Source: Anaerorudis sp964444915 (lineage in GTDB: Bacteria; Bacteroidota; Bacteroidia; Bacteroidales; Dysgonomonadaceae). From it: 20,053 bases of DNA. How positions within the stretch are numbered: the first letter of the stretch is position 1; each line of letters begins with the position of its first letter. The notes below the pieces were generated by a model. It saw only the letters and a program-made list of their open reading frames with translations, made no database searches and was not told where the DNA came from. Positions 1-7,456 of this stretch are shown here, one piece after another. The stretch covers positions 1 through 20,053 of the forward strand of contig CAYUIY010000038.1 of the NCBI GenBank assembly GCA_964444915.1, given 5' to 3'. The position numbers and the translations under genes were made by a program.

Positions 1-1050
1 CATACCGATTATAATGGTAGTTTTGTTTTTCCGGGTGCAGTAGATAAAGGAATAATAGCTGCTATTCGTTTAAATGGGACAAACAAAGTACGAGCTTATG
101 CTCTTGACCTTGACGAATATTCCGAATTTGGTTTCAATGAGGAAGATATTCCTGAAGAAGGATGGGCAAAGTATATTTTTGGCGTTTGTCGAGAGATTAT
201 TAAACGCGGTGGAAAAGTTGAGGGCTTCGATACCGTTTTTTCAGGTGATGTTCCGCTTGGAGCAGGAATGTCTTCTTCGGCCGCATTGGAATGTACCTAT
301 GCTTATGCATTAAACGATATGTTGAATCTTGGGATCGATAAATTTGAATTGGCTAAGATTGGACAGGCGACCGAGCATAATTATGTGGGGGTGAAATGCG
401 GCATCATGGATCAGTTTATTTCGCTTTTCGGGAAAAAAGGACATCTGGTGCGATTGGACTGTAAAACAATGGAGTACGAATATTTTCCGTTTGATCCTCA
501 AGGGTACAAACTTGTTTTGTTGGATACCCAGGTAAAACACGAATTAGCATCGTCGGCATACAACAAACGTCGCGAATCGTGTGAACGTGTTGTTGCCGCT
601 ATTCGTAAAAGTCATCCCGAAGTGGGATTTTTACGCGATGCTAATATGGATATGCTTCATGAGGTTAAAAACGATATTTCGGAAGAAGATTATAAACGAG
701 CTAAATATGTAATTGAGGAAACGCAGCGTGTACTGGATGTTTCAGAAGCACTTAAAAAAGGTGATTATGAAACGGTTGGTAAGAAGATGTATGAAACACA
801 CGAAGGGATGAGTAAGTTGTATGAGGTTAGTTGCGAAGAACTCGATTTTCTCAACGATATAGCCAAACAAAATGGTGTAACAGGCTCACGTGTGATGGGA
901 GGTGGTTTCGGAGGATGTACCATTAACTTGGTAAAAGACGAATTACATGATAAATTTATTGAGGATGCCAAAACACAATTCAAAACTAAATTTGGTTATG
1001 AGCCAAAAGTTTATGACGTTGTGATCAGCGATGGTGCACGTAAATTATAA
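1..1050 (+). CDS. galK: Galactokinase, 5'-truncated by the window edge
   Basis: Phosphorylates galactose to galactose-1-phosphate with ATP in the cytoplasm, the first committed step of the Leloir pathway. The frame is open from base 1 and the first residues, HTDYNG, are the tail of the galactokinase signature (GRxNLIGEHTDYN), so only roughly the first 30-40 residues are missing. The GHMP-kinase ATP-binding motif GDVPLGAGMSSSAALE is at bases 247-294, the GIMDQF segment carrying the catalytic aspartate is near 400-420, and the glycine-rich third motif GSRVMGGGFGGC is near 883-918. An ATG at 268 lies inside the ATP motif and is not the start. A terminator-like hairpin follows the stop. The next gene is a Nudix-type regulator that may respond to a sugar. 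Identity is secure; only the N-terminus is unseen. Confidence 0.97.
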   Translation, partial: HTDYNGSFVFPGAVDKGIIAAIRLNGTNKVRAYALDLDEYSEFGFNEEDIPEEGWAKYIFGVCREIIKRGGKVEGFDTVFSGDVPLGAGMSSSAALECTYAYALNDMLNLGIDKFELAKIGQATEHNYVGVKCGIMDQFISLFGKKGHLVRLDCKTMEYEYFPFDPQGYKLVLLDTQVKHELASSAYNKRRESCERVVAAIRKSHPEVGFLRDANMDMLHEVKNDISEEDYKRAKYVIEETQRVLDVSEALKKGDYETVGKKMYETHEGMSKLYEVSCEELDFLNDIAKQNGVTGSRVMGGGFGGCTINLVKDELHDKFIEDAKTQFKTKFGYEPKVYDVVISDGARKL

Positions 1051-1067
1051 TTGTTAAACAAATTATG

Positions 1068-1111
1068 AGAGGAGTTGGAAGGTCGTAAAAGATTTTTAAC
1101 TCCTCTTTTTT
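1068..1111 (+). terminator. Rho-independent terminator after galK
   Basis: AGAGGAGTT (1068-1076) and AACTCCTCT (1098-1106) form a perfect 9-bp stem around a 21-base loop, and the right arm runs into TTTTTT ending at 1111. The long loop is unusual, but position and U-tract fit a galK terminator. It also shows that the in-frame TTG at 1075 is not the start of the next gene. Confidence 0.6.
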
Positions 1112-1124
1112 CGATTTTTATATT

Positions 1125-1142
1125 ACCTATACCTATACCTAT
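1125..1142 (+). repeat. Three tandem ACCTAT hexamers running into the start codon
   Basis: ACCTAT occurs three times without interruption (1125-1130, 1131-1136, 1137-1142), and the last two bases of the third copy are the first two of the ATG at 1141. No Shine-Dalgarno sequence is visible. Copy-number change would alter leader length, but three copies is short and may be chance. Confidence 0.7.
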
Positions 1143-1836
1143 GATGAATACAAATTTTTATTTGGAGAATGCCACTTTTTTGGTTGCAGTAGATTGTATT
1201 ATTTTTGGTTTTAAAGATAAGGAGCTCCATATTTTGCTCACGCGTCGTCCTGTGGAACCTCTTAAAGGAGAATGGTCTTTAATGGGGGGATTTGTGGAAG
1301 AAAATGAAAGTTTGCATGAAGCAGCGAAAAGAGTGCTTTATCAATACACTCAGCAAAAAGGGGTTTACATGGAACAAGTAAAGGCTTATGGAGAAGTAGA
1401 TCGTGATACAGGAGGACGTGTGATTTCAGTGGCTTTTTATGCATTGGTTCGATTGGAAGAGTTCGATACGAGTTTAGCAGTAAAATACGATGCACGATGG
1501 GTAAATATATGCGAACTGCCTTCGCTTGTTTTTGATCATAATCAGATGGTAAATGATGCATTGACATTGCTTCGATACAAGGTTTCCATGCAGCCAATCA
1601 TTTTTCATTTTTTTGATAAAAAATTTACGTTACCGGCCTTGCAAGATCTTTATGAAGCTATTTATCAGACGCCCATCGATAAGCGGAATTTTCGTAAAAA
1701 GATCCTCTCTATGGATATTCTTGATAAGCAAGAAGAAAAGGATAAATCTTCTTCAAAACGGGGGGGCTATTATTATGTTTTTAATAAAAAAAAGTACGAA
1801 GCGTTTTTGCATGAAGGCAAGCGATTTTCATTATAA
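1141..1836 (+). CDS. Nudix-fold transcriptional regulator (NrtR/AraR-like) with degenerate Nudix box
   Basis: 231 residues from the ATG at 1141; a second ATG follows at 1144. Residues 10-145 form a Nudix domain. The box begins normally at G50 with E56 and R64, but the REUxEE core reads R-V-L-Y-Q-Y at 64-69, so the metal-binding glutamates are gone and hydrolysis is unlikely. Residues 161-231 look like the winged helix of NrtR regulators, with LQDLYEAI and DKRNFRKK motifs and a basic C-terminus. Family knowledge: NrtR members bind ADP-ribose, and the Bacteroides AraR branch senses L-arabinose. A sugar-responsive repressor acting on galK or a neighbouring locus is inference. The extension back to TTG 1075 is rejected because it lies in a terminator. 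Three ACCTAT repeats lead into the ATG, and a run of seven G (1760-1766) lies in the winged-helix part. Confidence 0.85.
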   Translation: MMNTNFYLENATFLVAVDCIIFGFKDKELHILLTRRPVEPLKGEWSLMGGFVEENESLHEAAKRVLYQYTQQKGVYMEQVKAYGEVDRDTGGRVISVAFYALVRLEEFDTSLAVKYDARWVNICELPSLVFDHNQMVNDALTLLRYKVSMQPIIFHFFDKKFTLPALQDLYEAIYQTPIDKRNFRKKILSMDILDKQEEKDKSSSKRGGYYYVFNKKKYEAFLHEGKRFSL

Positions 1837-1848
1837 TCGGGGAATTAC

Positions 1849-1876
1849 TTTTTTCAGAATATTTTTTCTACCTTTG
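1849..1876 (+). promoter_or_regulatory. Bacteroidota-type promoter of carAB
   Basis: TACCTTTG at 1869-1876 matches the -7 consensus TAnnTTTG exactly. A T-run beginning at 1849 lies at about the right distance for a weak -33 element (consensus TTTG). Counting the final G as -7, transcription would start near 1883 and give a leader of about 36 bases before carA. Confidence 0.6.
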
Positions 1877-1918
1877 TGCTCTAATATCAGACAATAATCA
1901 ATTAAAAAAATACGCACT

Positions 1919-2989
1919 ATGTATCGAGGCAAACCTGTGCGATTAATCCTTGAAAATGGAATGATCTTTCAGGGGAAATCGTTTGGTGCTGAAAAGGCAA
2001 CATCGGGAGAAGTAGTTTTTAATACTGCAATGGTTGGTTATCCCGAAAGTTTGACAGATCCATCATACGAAGGGCAAATTCTCACTTTCACTTATCCTAT
2101 AATCGGAAATTATGGCGTCCCTGCAAATAGCAAGACCAAAGAAATTTCCGATTTTTTTGAATCCGATCGCATTCATGTAAGAGGAATTATTGTGCAGAAT
2201 TATTCGCATGAATATTCTCATTGGAATGCGAAGAAAAGTTTGGGAGACTGGATGAAAGAAGAAAACATACCCGGAATTTACGGAATTGACACACGCATGT
2301 TGACGAAAATACTTCGCGATAAAGGGTCCATGTTAGGAAAAATTGTTTATGACGAAGAAAACGAAGTGGAATATTATGATCCTTCAAGTGAAAATCTTGT
2401 AGACAAAGTTAGTTGTAAGGAAATTATCGAATATAATTATGGGAAAAAGAAAGTAGTTTTGGTGGATTGTGGTGTTAAGCTAAATATTATAAGAGAACTT
2501 ATTAAACAGAAAGTTAATGTGATTCGTGTGCCATGGAATTATGATTTTAATCAAATGGAATACGATGGGCTTTTTATTTCCAATGGGCCGGGAAACCCCG
2601 ATTATTGCGAGGTTACTGTAGATCATATACGTGAAGCAATGAAATCGGATAAACCAATTTTTGGTATTGGTATGGGAAATTATCTTCTGTCGAAAGCCGC
2701 GGGAACCAAAATATATAAAATGAAATACGGCCATCGGGGTCTTAATCAACCTGTGCGTAAGGCAGGAACTAACGTTTGTTATATTACTTCTCAAAATCAT
2801 GGTTATGCTGTAGATCAAGAGTTTCTTGACGATGATTGGGAACCTTACTTTATAAACATGAACGATGGGACAAACGAAGGTATTCGACATAAAACAAAAC
2901 CGTTCTGTTCGGTACAGTTTCATCCTGAAGCGGCTGCCGGACCAACGGATACTTTGTTCTTTTTTCAAGATTTTGTAAAAATGCTGTAG
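1919..2989 (+). CDS. carA: Carbamoyl-phosphate synthetase small subunit with a mutated glutaminase nucleophile
   Basis: 356 residues, close to the usual length. In normal CarA this subunit hydrolyses glutamine and channels ammonia to CarB for pyrimidine and arginine synthesis. The N-terminal CPSase domain is intact (EVVFNTAMVGYPESLTDPSY near residues 31-50), followed by a class I glutamine amidotransferase domain with SNGPGNP, ITSQNHGYAVD and HPEA (H335, E337). The nucleophile elbow, usually GICxGxQ, reads GIGMGNY: residue 251 is Gly (codon GGT, 2669-2671) instead of Cys, and residue 255 is Tyr instead of Gln. The reading frame is undamaged. The domain resembles vertebrate CPS1, which also lacks this Cys and uses free ammonia. 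I infer that the subunit cannot hydrolyse glutamine and that the enzyme uses ammonia. It lies 64 bases before carB and shares its promoter. Confidence 0.95.
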   Translation: MYRGKPVRLILENGMIFQGKSFGAEKATSGEVVFNTAMVGYPESLTDPSYEGQILTFTYPIIGNYGVPANSKTKEISDFFESDRIHVRGIIVQNYSHEYSHWNAKKSLGDWMKEENIPGIYGIDTRMLTKILRDKGSMLGKIVYDEENEVEYYDPSSENLVDKVSCKEIIEYNYGKKKVVLVDCGVKLNIIRELIKQKVNVIRVPWNYDFNQMEYDGLFISNGPGNPDYCEVTVDHIREAMKSDKPIFGIGMGNYLLSKAAGTKIYKMKYGHRGLNQPVRKAGTNVCYITSQNHGYAVDQEFLDDDWEPYFINMNDGTNEGIRHKTKPFCSVQFHPEAAAGPTDTLFFFQDFVKML

Positions 2990-3053
2990 TTTTCCAATAT
3001 AAAGCTAAAAAGATTTTAAGTAATCGCACACAAAGAAAAGAAAGAAATAAAGA

Positions 3054-6000
3054 ATGATAAATACAAACAAATACTCTATCGATGATGCTTCGACTTTAGA
3101 GTCTACAAATCATCCAAAAAGAGATTTAAGCATACGCAGAGTTCTACTTTTAGGCTCCGGCGCCTTGAAGATTGGAGAAGCAGGTGAGTTTGATTATTCA
3201 GGCTCTCAAGCCTTAAAAGCATTGCGTGAAGAAGGAATCGAAACGATATTAATAAATCCTAATATTGCTACGGTACAAACTTCGGAAGGTTCCGCAGACA
3301 AGATTTATTTCTTACCTATCACGCCATATTTTGTAGAAAAAGTAATTGCTCGTGAACGTCCCGACGGTATTTTACTTTCCTTTGGCGGTCAGACAGCGCT
3401 GAATTGTGGCGTTGCCTTGTATGAAAGTGGAGTACTTGATAAATATAACGTTAAGGTTTTGGGAACACCTGTACAGGCTATTATGGAAACCGAAGATCGT
3501 GATCTGTTTGTGAAAAAATTGGATCAGATTGGGGTAAAGACCATTAAAAGCATGGCAGTAAGTACAGTTGATGATGCTTTAAAGGCTGCGCATACTCTTG
3601 GTTATCCGATTATTGTTCGTGCAGCTTATGCCTTGGGCGGATTAGGATCGGGTTTTTGTAATAACGATGAAGAATTGAAAGCGCTTGCAGAAAAAGCATT
3701 CTCCTATTCCAATCAATTACTTATCGAAAAATCATTGAAAGGTTGGAAAGAGATTGAATATGAGGTGGTGCGCGATAAATACGATAATTGCATTACGGTT
3801 TGCAATATGGAAAATTTTGATCCGCTCGGTATTCATACAGGAGAAAGTATTGTTGTGGCACCATCACAGACACTTACTAATTCCGAATATCAAAAATTGC
3901 GCGAGTTATCTATTCGTATTATCCGTCATATTGGCATTATTGGTGAATGCAATGTGCAATTTGCGCTCGATCCCGAATCGGAGGATTATCGGGTAATAGA
4001 AGTGAACGCCCGCCTTAGTCGTTCATCGGCTTTAGCTTCTAAAGCAACAGGATATCCGCTGGCTTTCGTAGCAACAAAATTGGGTTTAGGCTATGGACTT
4101 TTTGATCTGAAAAATTCGGTTACGAAATCTACAAGTGCATTTTTTGAACCTGCTTTGGATTATATCGTAGTAAAAATTCCACGATGGGACTTGGGAAAAT
4201 TCAGTGGTGTTTCCAAAGAGATTGGATCGAGCATGAAATCGGTGGGCGAAATTATGGCAATTGGGCGTAGTTTTGAGGAAGCTATTCAAAAGGGACTTCG
4301 TATGGTTGGGCTGGGTATGCATGGTTTTGTTGAGAATAAAGAACTGAAGATCGATGATATCGATAAAGCTCTTCATGAGCCTACTGATCAACGTATTTTT
4401 GTTATTAGTAAGGCTTTTCGCAAAGGTTATACTGTAGATCAGATTCACGATCTCACAAAAATCGATAAATGGTTCCTTTATAAATTATGTCATATTATCG
4501 AAATAGCGGAAGAATTGGAAAAATTAACCCCCGAGTTGATTGATTTTCAAAAAGACAAGAATCCCGGTTTCGATGAATTATTGAAATTAGCAAAGCAGAA
4601 GGGTTTTTCCGATTTTCAGATTGCGCGTGCTATTTGGAAAGATAAAATGGATGAAGTGAGTCAGGGAATCATTCGAAGCTACCGGAAAAAACTGGGTATT
4701 GTACCGGTTGTGAAGCAGATTGATACACTGGCGGCAGAATATCCTGCACAAACAAATTATTTGTACTTGACATACAATGGTATGGAACACGATATCGAAT
4801 ATGTAGATGATCGCCGTTCTGTAATTGTGCTGGGGTCGGGTGCTTATCGCATTGGCTCTTCGGTAGAATTCGATTGGTGTTCGGTGAGTGCGCTGAATAC
4901 AGTTCGTAAGGAAGGTTATCGTTCAGTGATGATTAATTATAATCCTGAAACAGTTTCTACCGATTACGATATGTGCGATCGTCTTTATTTCGACGAGCTT
5001 ACTTTTGAACGGGTAATGGATATTGTTGAGCTTGAGAATCCTTATGGCGTTATTATTTCTGTTGGGGGACAGATTCCTAATAATTTGGCTGTACGTTTGG
5101 ATAATGCAGGGGTGAACATTTTGGGTACACCGGCAAAAAGCATTGATAATGCCGAAAATCGTCATAAATTTTCCAGTATGTTAGATGAACTTCATATCGA
5201 TCAACCTCGTTGGCGCGAACTGACTTCGTTGGAAGATATTTATCAGTTTGTAGAAGAGGTTGGGTATCCGGTATTGGTTCGTCCATCTTATGTGCTTTCT
5301 GGTGCTGCCATGAACGTATGCTCCAACGACGAAGAGTTGGAAAATTTTCTTCGGCTTGCGGCCGACGTTTCCAAAAAGTATCCGGTGGTGGTGAGTTCGT
5401 TCGTGCAAAATGCAAAAGAAATCGAGTTCGATGCGGTTGCTGATAAAGGGGAGATAATCACTTATGCCATTTCGGAACACGTTGAATATGCAGGGGTACA
5501 CTCAGGAGATGCTACTATTCAGTTTCCCCCTCAACGGCTGTACGTGGAAACTGCCAGGAGAATTAAAAAAATTTCGCGTCAAATTGCAAAGGCTTTGAGT
5601 ATATCCGGGCCGTTCAACATTCAATATTTAGCGAAAGACAACCATATCATGGTTATCGAATGTAATCTTCGTGCCTCTCGCTCATTCCCTTTTGTATCGA
5701 AAGTTCTGAAGATTAATTTCATTGAACTTGCAACGAAAATAATGCTAGGGCTGAAAGTGGAGAAACCCAACAAAAGTGCTTTCGATTTGGATTATGTTGG
5801 GATCAAAGCTTCGCAATTTTCTTTTTCGCGGTTACAAAAAGCCGATCCCGTTTTAGGGGTGGATATGGCCTCCACAGGTGAAGTGGGATGTCTTGGCGAT
5901 GATTTTTATAAAGCATTGCTCACGGCAATGCTGTCTGTAGGATATACGATTCCGAAAAGAAATGTATTGTTTTCTACAGGACCGGCCAAATCGAAGGCCG

Positions 6001-6359
6001 ATTTACTAGATTCAGCAAGATTACTTTATAAAAAAGGATATAAGTTGTATGCAACTGCAGGATCACAAAAGTTTCTCGAGGAAAACGGTATTCCTGCAAC
6101 ATTGGTTTATTGGCCGAGCGACAATAAAAGTCCCAGTGCAGTTGAACTCATTCAAAACAGAGAGATTGATTTGATAGTAAATATTCCTAAAAACTTAACG
6201 CCAAGAGAATTGAGAAACGGTTATTATATTCGTCGTGCTGCTATCGATTTTAACGTGCCTCTTATTACAAATACTCGTTTGGCGAGTGCATTTATTCATG
6301 CTTTTTGTCAAATAAATCTCGATGATATTGAGATAAAACGTTGGGATGAATACGTATAG
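3054..6359 (+). CDS. carB: Carbamoyl-phosphate synthetase large subunit, CAD/CPS1-like
   Basis: 1101 residues, slightly longer than E. coli CarB (1073) because of a poorly conserved N-terminal extension of about 28 residues. It makes carbamoyl phosphate from bicarbonate, ammonia and two ATP. The duplicated halves are visible: the first begins at LLLGSGALKIGEAGEFDYSG and the second at IVLGSGAYRIGSSVEFDW (near residue 590), each with an ATP-grasp domain, including SLKGWKEIEYEVVRD and SYVLSGAAMNVC. The wording follows animal CAD and CPS1 more closely than E. coli CarB (INPNIATVQTS, PAQTNYLYLTY, NYNPETVSTDYDMCDRLYFD). The MGS-like allosteric domain covers about 960-1101. It keeps T1001, S1004, W1020 and N1043 at positions I align with N-acetylglutamate contacts of CPS1, but two other Asn contacts appear changed to K and G. 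Cotranscribed with carA. Confidence 0.97.
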   Translation: MINTNKYSIDDASTLESTNHPKRDLSIRRVLLLGSGALKIGEAGEFDYSGSQALKALREEGIETILINPNIATVQTSEGSADKIYFLPITPYFVEKVIARERPDGILLSFGGQTALNCGVALYESGVLDKYNVKVLGTPVQAIMETEDRDLFVKKLDQIGVKTIKSMAVSTVDDALKAAHTLGYPIIVRAAYALGGLGSGFCNNDEELKALAEKAFSYSNQLLIEKSLKGWKEIEYEVVRDKYDNCITVCNMENFDPLGIHTGESIVVAPSQTLTNSEYQKLRELSIRIIRHIGIIGECNVQFALDPESEDYRVIEVNARLSRSSALASKATGYPLAFVATKLGLGYGLFDLKNSVTKSTSAFFEPALDYIVVKIPRWDLGKFSGVSKEIGSSMKSVGEIMAIGRSFEEAIQKGLRMVGLGMHGFVENKELKIDDIDKALHEPTDQRIFVISKAFRKGYTVDQIHDLTKIDKWFLYKLCHIIEIAEELEKLTPELIDFQKDKNPGFDELLKLAKQKGFSDFQIARAIWKDKMDEVSQGIIRSYRKKLGIVPVVKQIDTLAAEYPAQTNYLYLTYNGMEHDIEYVDDRRSVIVLGSGAYRIGSSVEFDWCSVSALNTVRKEGYRSVMINYNPETVSTDYDMCDRLYFDELTFERVMDIVELENPYGVIISVGGQIPNNLAVRLDNAGVNILGTPAKSIDNAENRHKFSSMLDELHIDQPRWRELTSLEDIYQFVEEVGYPVLVRPSYVLSGAAMNVCSNDEELENFLRLAADVSKKYPVVVSSFVQNAKEIEFDAVADKGEIITYAISEHVEYAGVHSGDATIQFPPQRLYVETARRIKKISRQIAKALSISGPFNIQYLAKDNHIMVIECNLRASRSFPFVSKVLKINFIELATKIMLGLKVEKPNKSAFDLDYVGIKASQFSFSRLQKADPVLGVDMASTGEVGCLGDDFYKALLTAMLSVGYTIPKRNVLFSTGPAKSKADLLDSARLLYKKGYKLYATAGSQKFLEENGIPATLVYWPSDNKSPSAVELIQNREIDLIVNIPKNLTPRELRNGYYIRRAAIDFNVPLITNTRLASAFIHAFCQINLDDIEIKRWDEYV

Positions 6360-6439
6360 GCTTTAAGCTCTTTTGCCTTTTGAAAATGTTTTTATGGTGG
6401 TTATCACCAAAAAAATTCAGTATAAAAAATAAATCGGCT

Positions 6440-7207
6440 ATGATGGATAGAAAATTGTTTAAAAATTTTTTAGATGCTTTGCAAGTTACGTGGGGAGAGG
6501 TGCGCAAGCGTGATTACGATATAGTTATTTTGCCGTGGGGATCTATCGAACCGCACAATTATCACTTACCGTATCTTACTGATTGTTACCTTTCTTACGG
6601 GATAGCTTTGGATAGTGCAAATACAGCTTTTGAAAAGGCAGGCGTCAACAGTATGGTTTTACCACCAGTATATTTGGGTTCGCAAAATCCGGGACAATGG
6701 AATCTGCCATTTTGTATTCATACTCGTATTGAAACACAAAAGGCCGTTTTATCGGACATCGTGGATTCTTTGTATTTACAGAATTTCCGTAAATTGATTA
6801 TTATCAATGGGCATGGTGGAAATTCGTTCAAAGCCCTGATTCGCGATATGGCACGAACTTATCCGGACTTTTGTATTGTTCTGGTTGATTGGTATGATAT
6901 AGTTCCGAAAGATGATTTTTTTGAAGAAAGCCTTGATGAACATGCCGGAGAACAAGAAACTTCAGTCATGCTTCATTATTTTCCTCATCTGGTAAAAATG
7001 GAGGATGCGGGCAGCGGAAGAACAAAACCTGTGAAAATAGCATCGGTGAATAAAAAGACAGGTTGGATGCCACGCAATTGGTCGGAAGTTACTGAGGATA
7101 CGGGTATTGGTGATCCTAAGAAATCTACGGCGGACAAAGGGAAAAAGTATGCCGAAGCAGTTGTTCCCTTAATTGCCGATTTGCTCATCGAACTGAAAAA
7201 TTTGTAA
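6440..7207 (+). CDS. Creatininase-family metal-dependent amidohydrolase
   Basis: 255 residues from the ATG at 6440 (another ATG at 6443). The frame extends back to a TTG at 6380, but the family motif sits at the usual distance from ATG 6440. GSIEPHNYHLPYLTD supplies the expected metal ligands E37, H39 and D48; NGHGGN supplies H125; and DEHAGEQETS supplies a Glu near 171. The layout follows the NGHGGN branch of the family (creatininase, MftE, ArfB deformylase), which hydrolyses amide bonds in small cyclic or formylated compounds. The substrate cannot be read from sequence. It begins 80 bases after carB with no terminator or clear promoter between, so it is probably in the carAB operon. No signal peptide, so cytoplasmic. 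Release of ammonia or amine beside an ammonia-using synthetase is only a suggestion. Confidence 0.88.
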   Translation: MMDRKLFKNFLDALQVTWGEVRKRDYDIVILPWGSIEPHNYHLPYLTDCYLSYGIALDSANTAFEKAGVNSMVLPPVYLGSQNPGQWNLPFCIHTRIETQKAVLSDIVDSLYLQNFRKLIIINGHGGNSFKALIRDMARTYPDFCIVLVDWYDIVPKDDFFEESLDEHAGEQETSVMLHYFPHLVKMEDAGSGRTKPVKIASVNKKTGWMPRNWSEVTEDTGIGDPKKSTADKGKKYAEAVVPLIADLLIELKNL

Positions 7208-7233
7208 GGGGTAAAGAAAGATAGATAGGAAAA

Positions 7234-7304
7234 GTTTTTCGTTGTTTGCCGAGAAAAATGGAATATGCTTGTAACGAGCAATTGGCATCAACGAAAAACG
7301 TTTT
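7234..7304 (+). terminator. Long hairpin with T-tract downstream of the carAB operon
   Basis: GTTTTTCGTTG (7234-7244) pairs perfectly over 11 bp with CAACGAAAAAC (7289-7299). The stem continues after a small internal loop as TGCC/GGCA, and a nested stem, TGCTTG/CGAGCA with a TAA loop (7266-7280), lies inside. G and TTTTT follow the outer stem. It could terminate the carAB-creatininase transcript. Its A/T-rich lower stem and branched shape also allow a regulatory role, though the next promoter element lies downstream of it. Confidence 0.5.
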
Positions 7305-7332
7305 TATTGCTAAACAATTTATCGTAATTTTG
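7301..7332 (+). promoter_or_regulatory. Bacteroidota-type promoter of the mutA-mutB operon
   Basis: TAATTTTG at 7325-7332 is an exact TAnnTTTG -7 element. TTTT at 7301-7304 sits 20 bases upstream, where a -33 TTTG is expected, so that half is imperfect. Predicted start near 7339 gives a leader of about 118 bases before mutA. I looked in this leader for cobalamin-riboswitch conserved elements and found none. Confidence 0.55.
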
Positions 7333-7456
7333 GCATGATATTGTAGACTAAAATTATGGGAATAATGGAATTCTTTTTCGTTTCCGTCTCGTTTGAATAA
7401 ATAATAGTATCGATTGATCGCAAAAACCCAAAATAATAAATAATGACAAAATTATT

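Noticed and set aside
1075..1140. N-terminal extension of the Nudix regulator from TTG 1075
   Set aside because: It lies within the galK terminator hairpin and encodes residues with no family similarity; ATG 1141 gives the expected N-terminus.
5077..5501. Minus-strand open frames of about 110 codons inside carB
   Set aside because: They are antisense shadows of a strongly conserved CarB coding region and resemble no known protein.
6380..6439. N-terminal extension of the creatininase-family protein from TTG 6380 or ATG 6386
   Set aside because: The added residues are not family-like, and ATG 6440 puts the metal motif at the usual distance from the N-terminus.
7333..7456. Cobalamin riboswitch before mutA, or a small gene in this gap
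   Set aside because: No B12-box-like conserved element or suitable fold was seen and the leader is only about 118 bases; short frames on the minus strand run through the promoter and lack any family feature.
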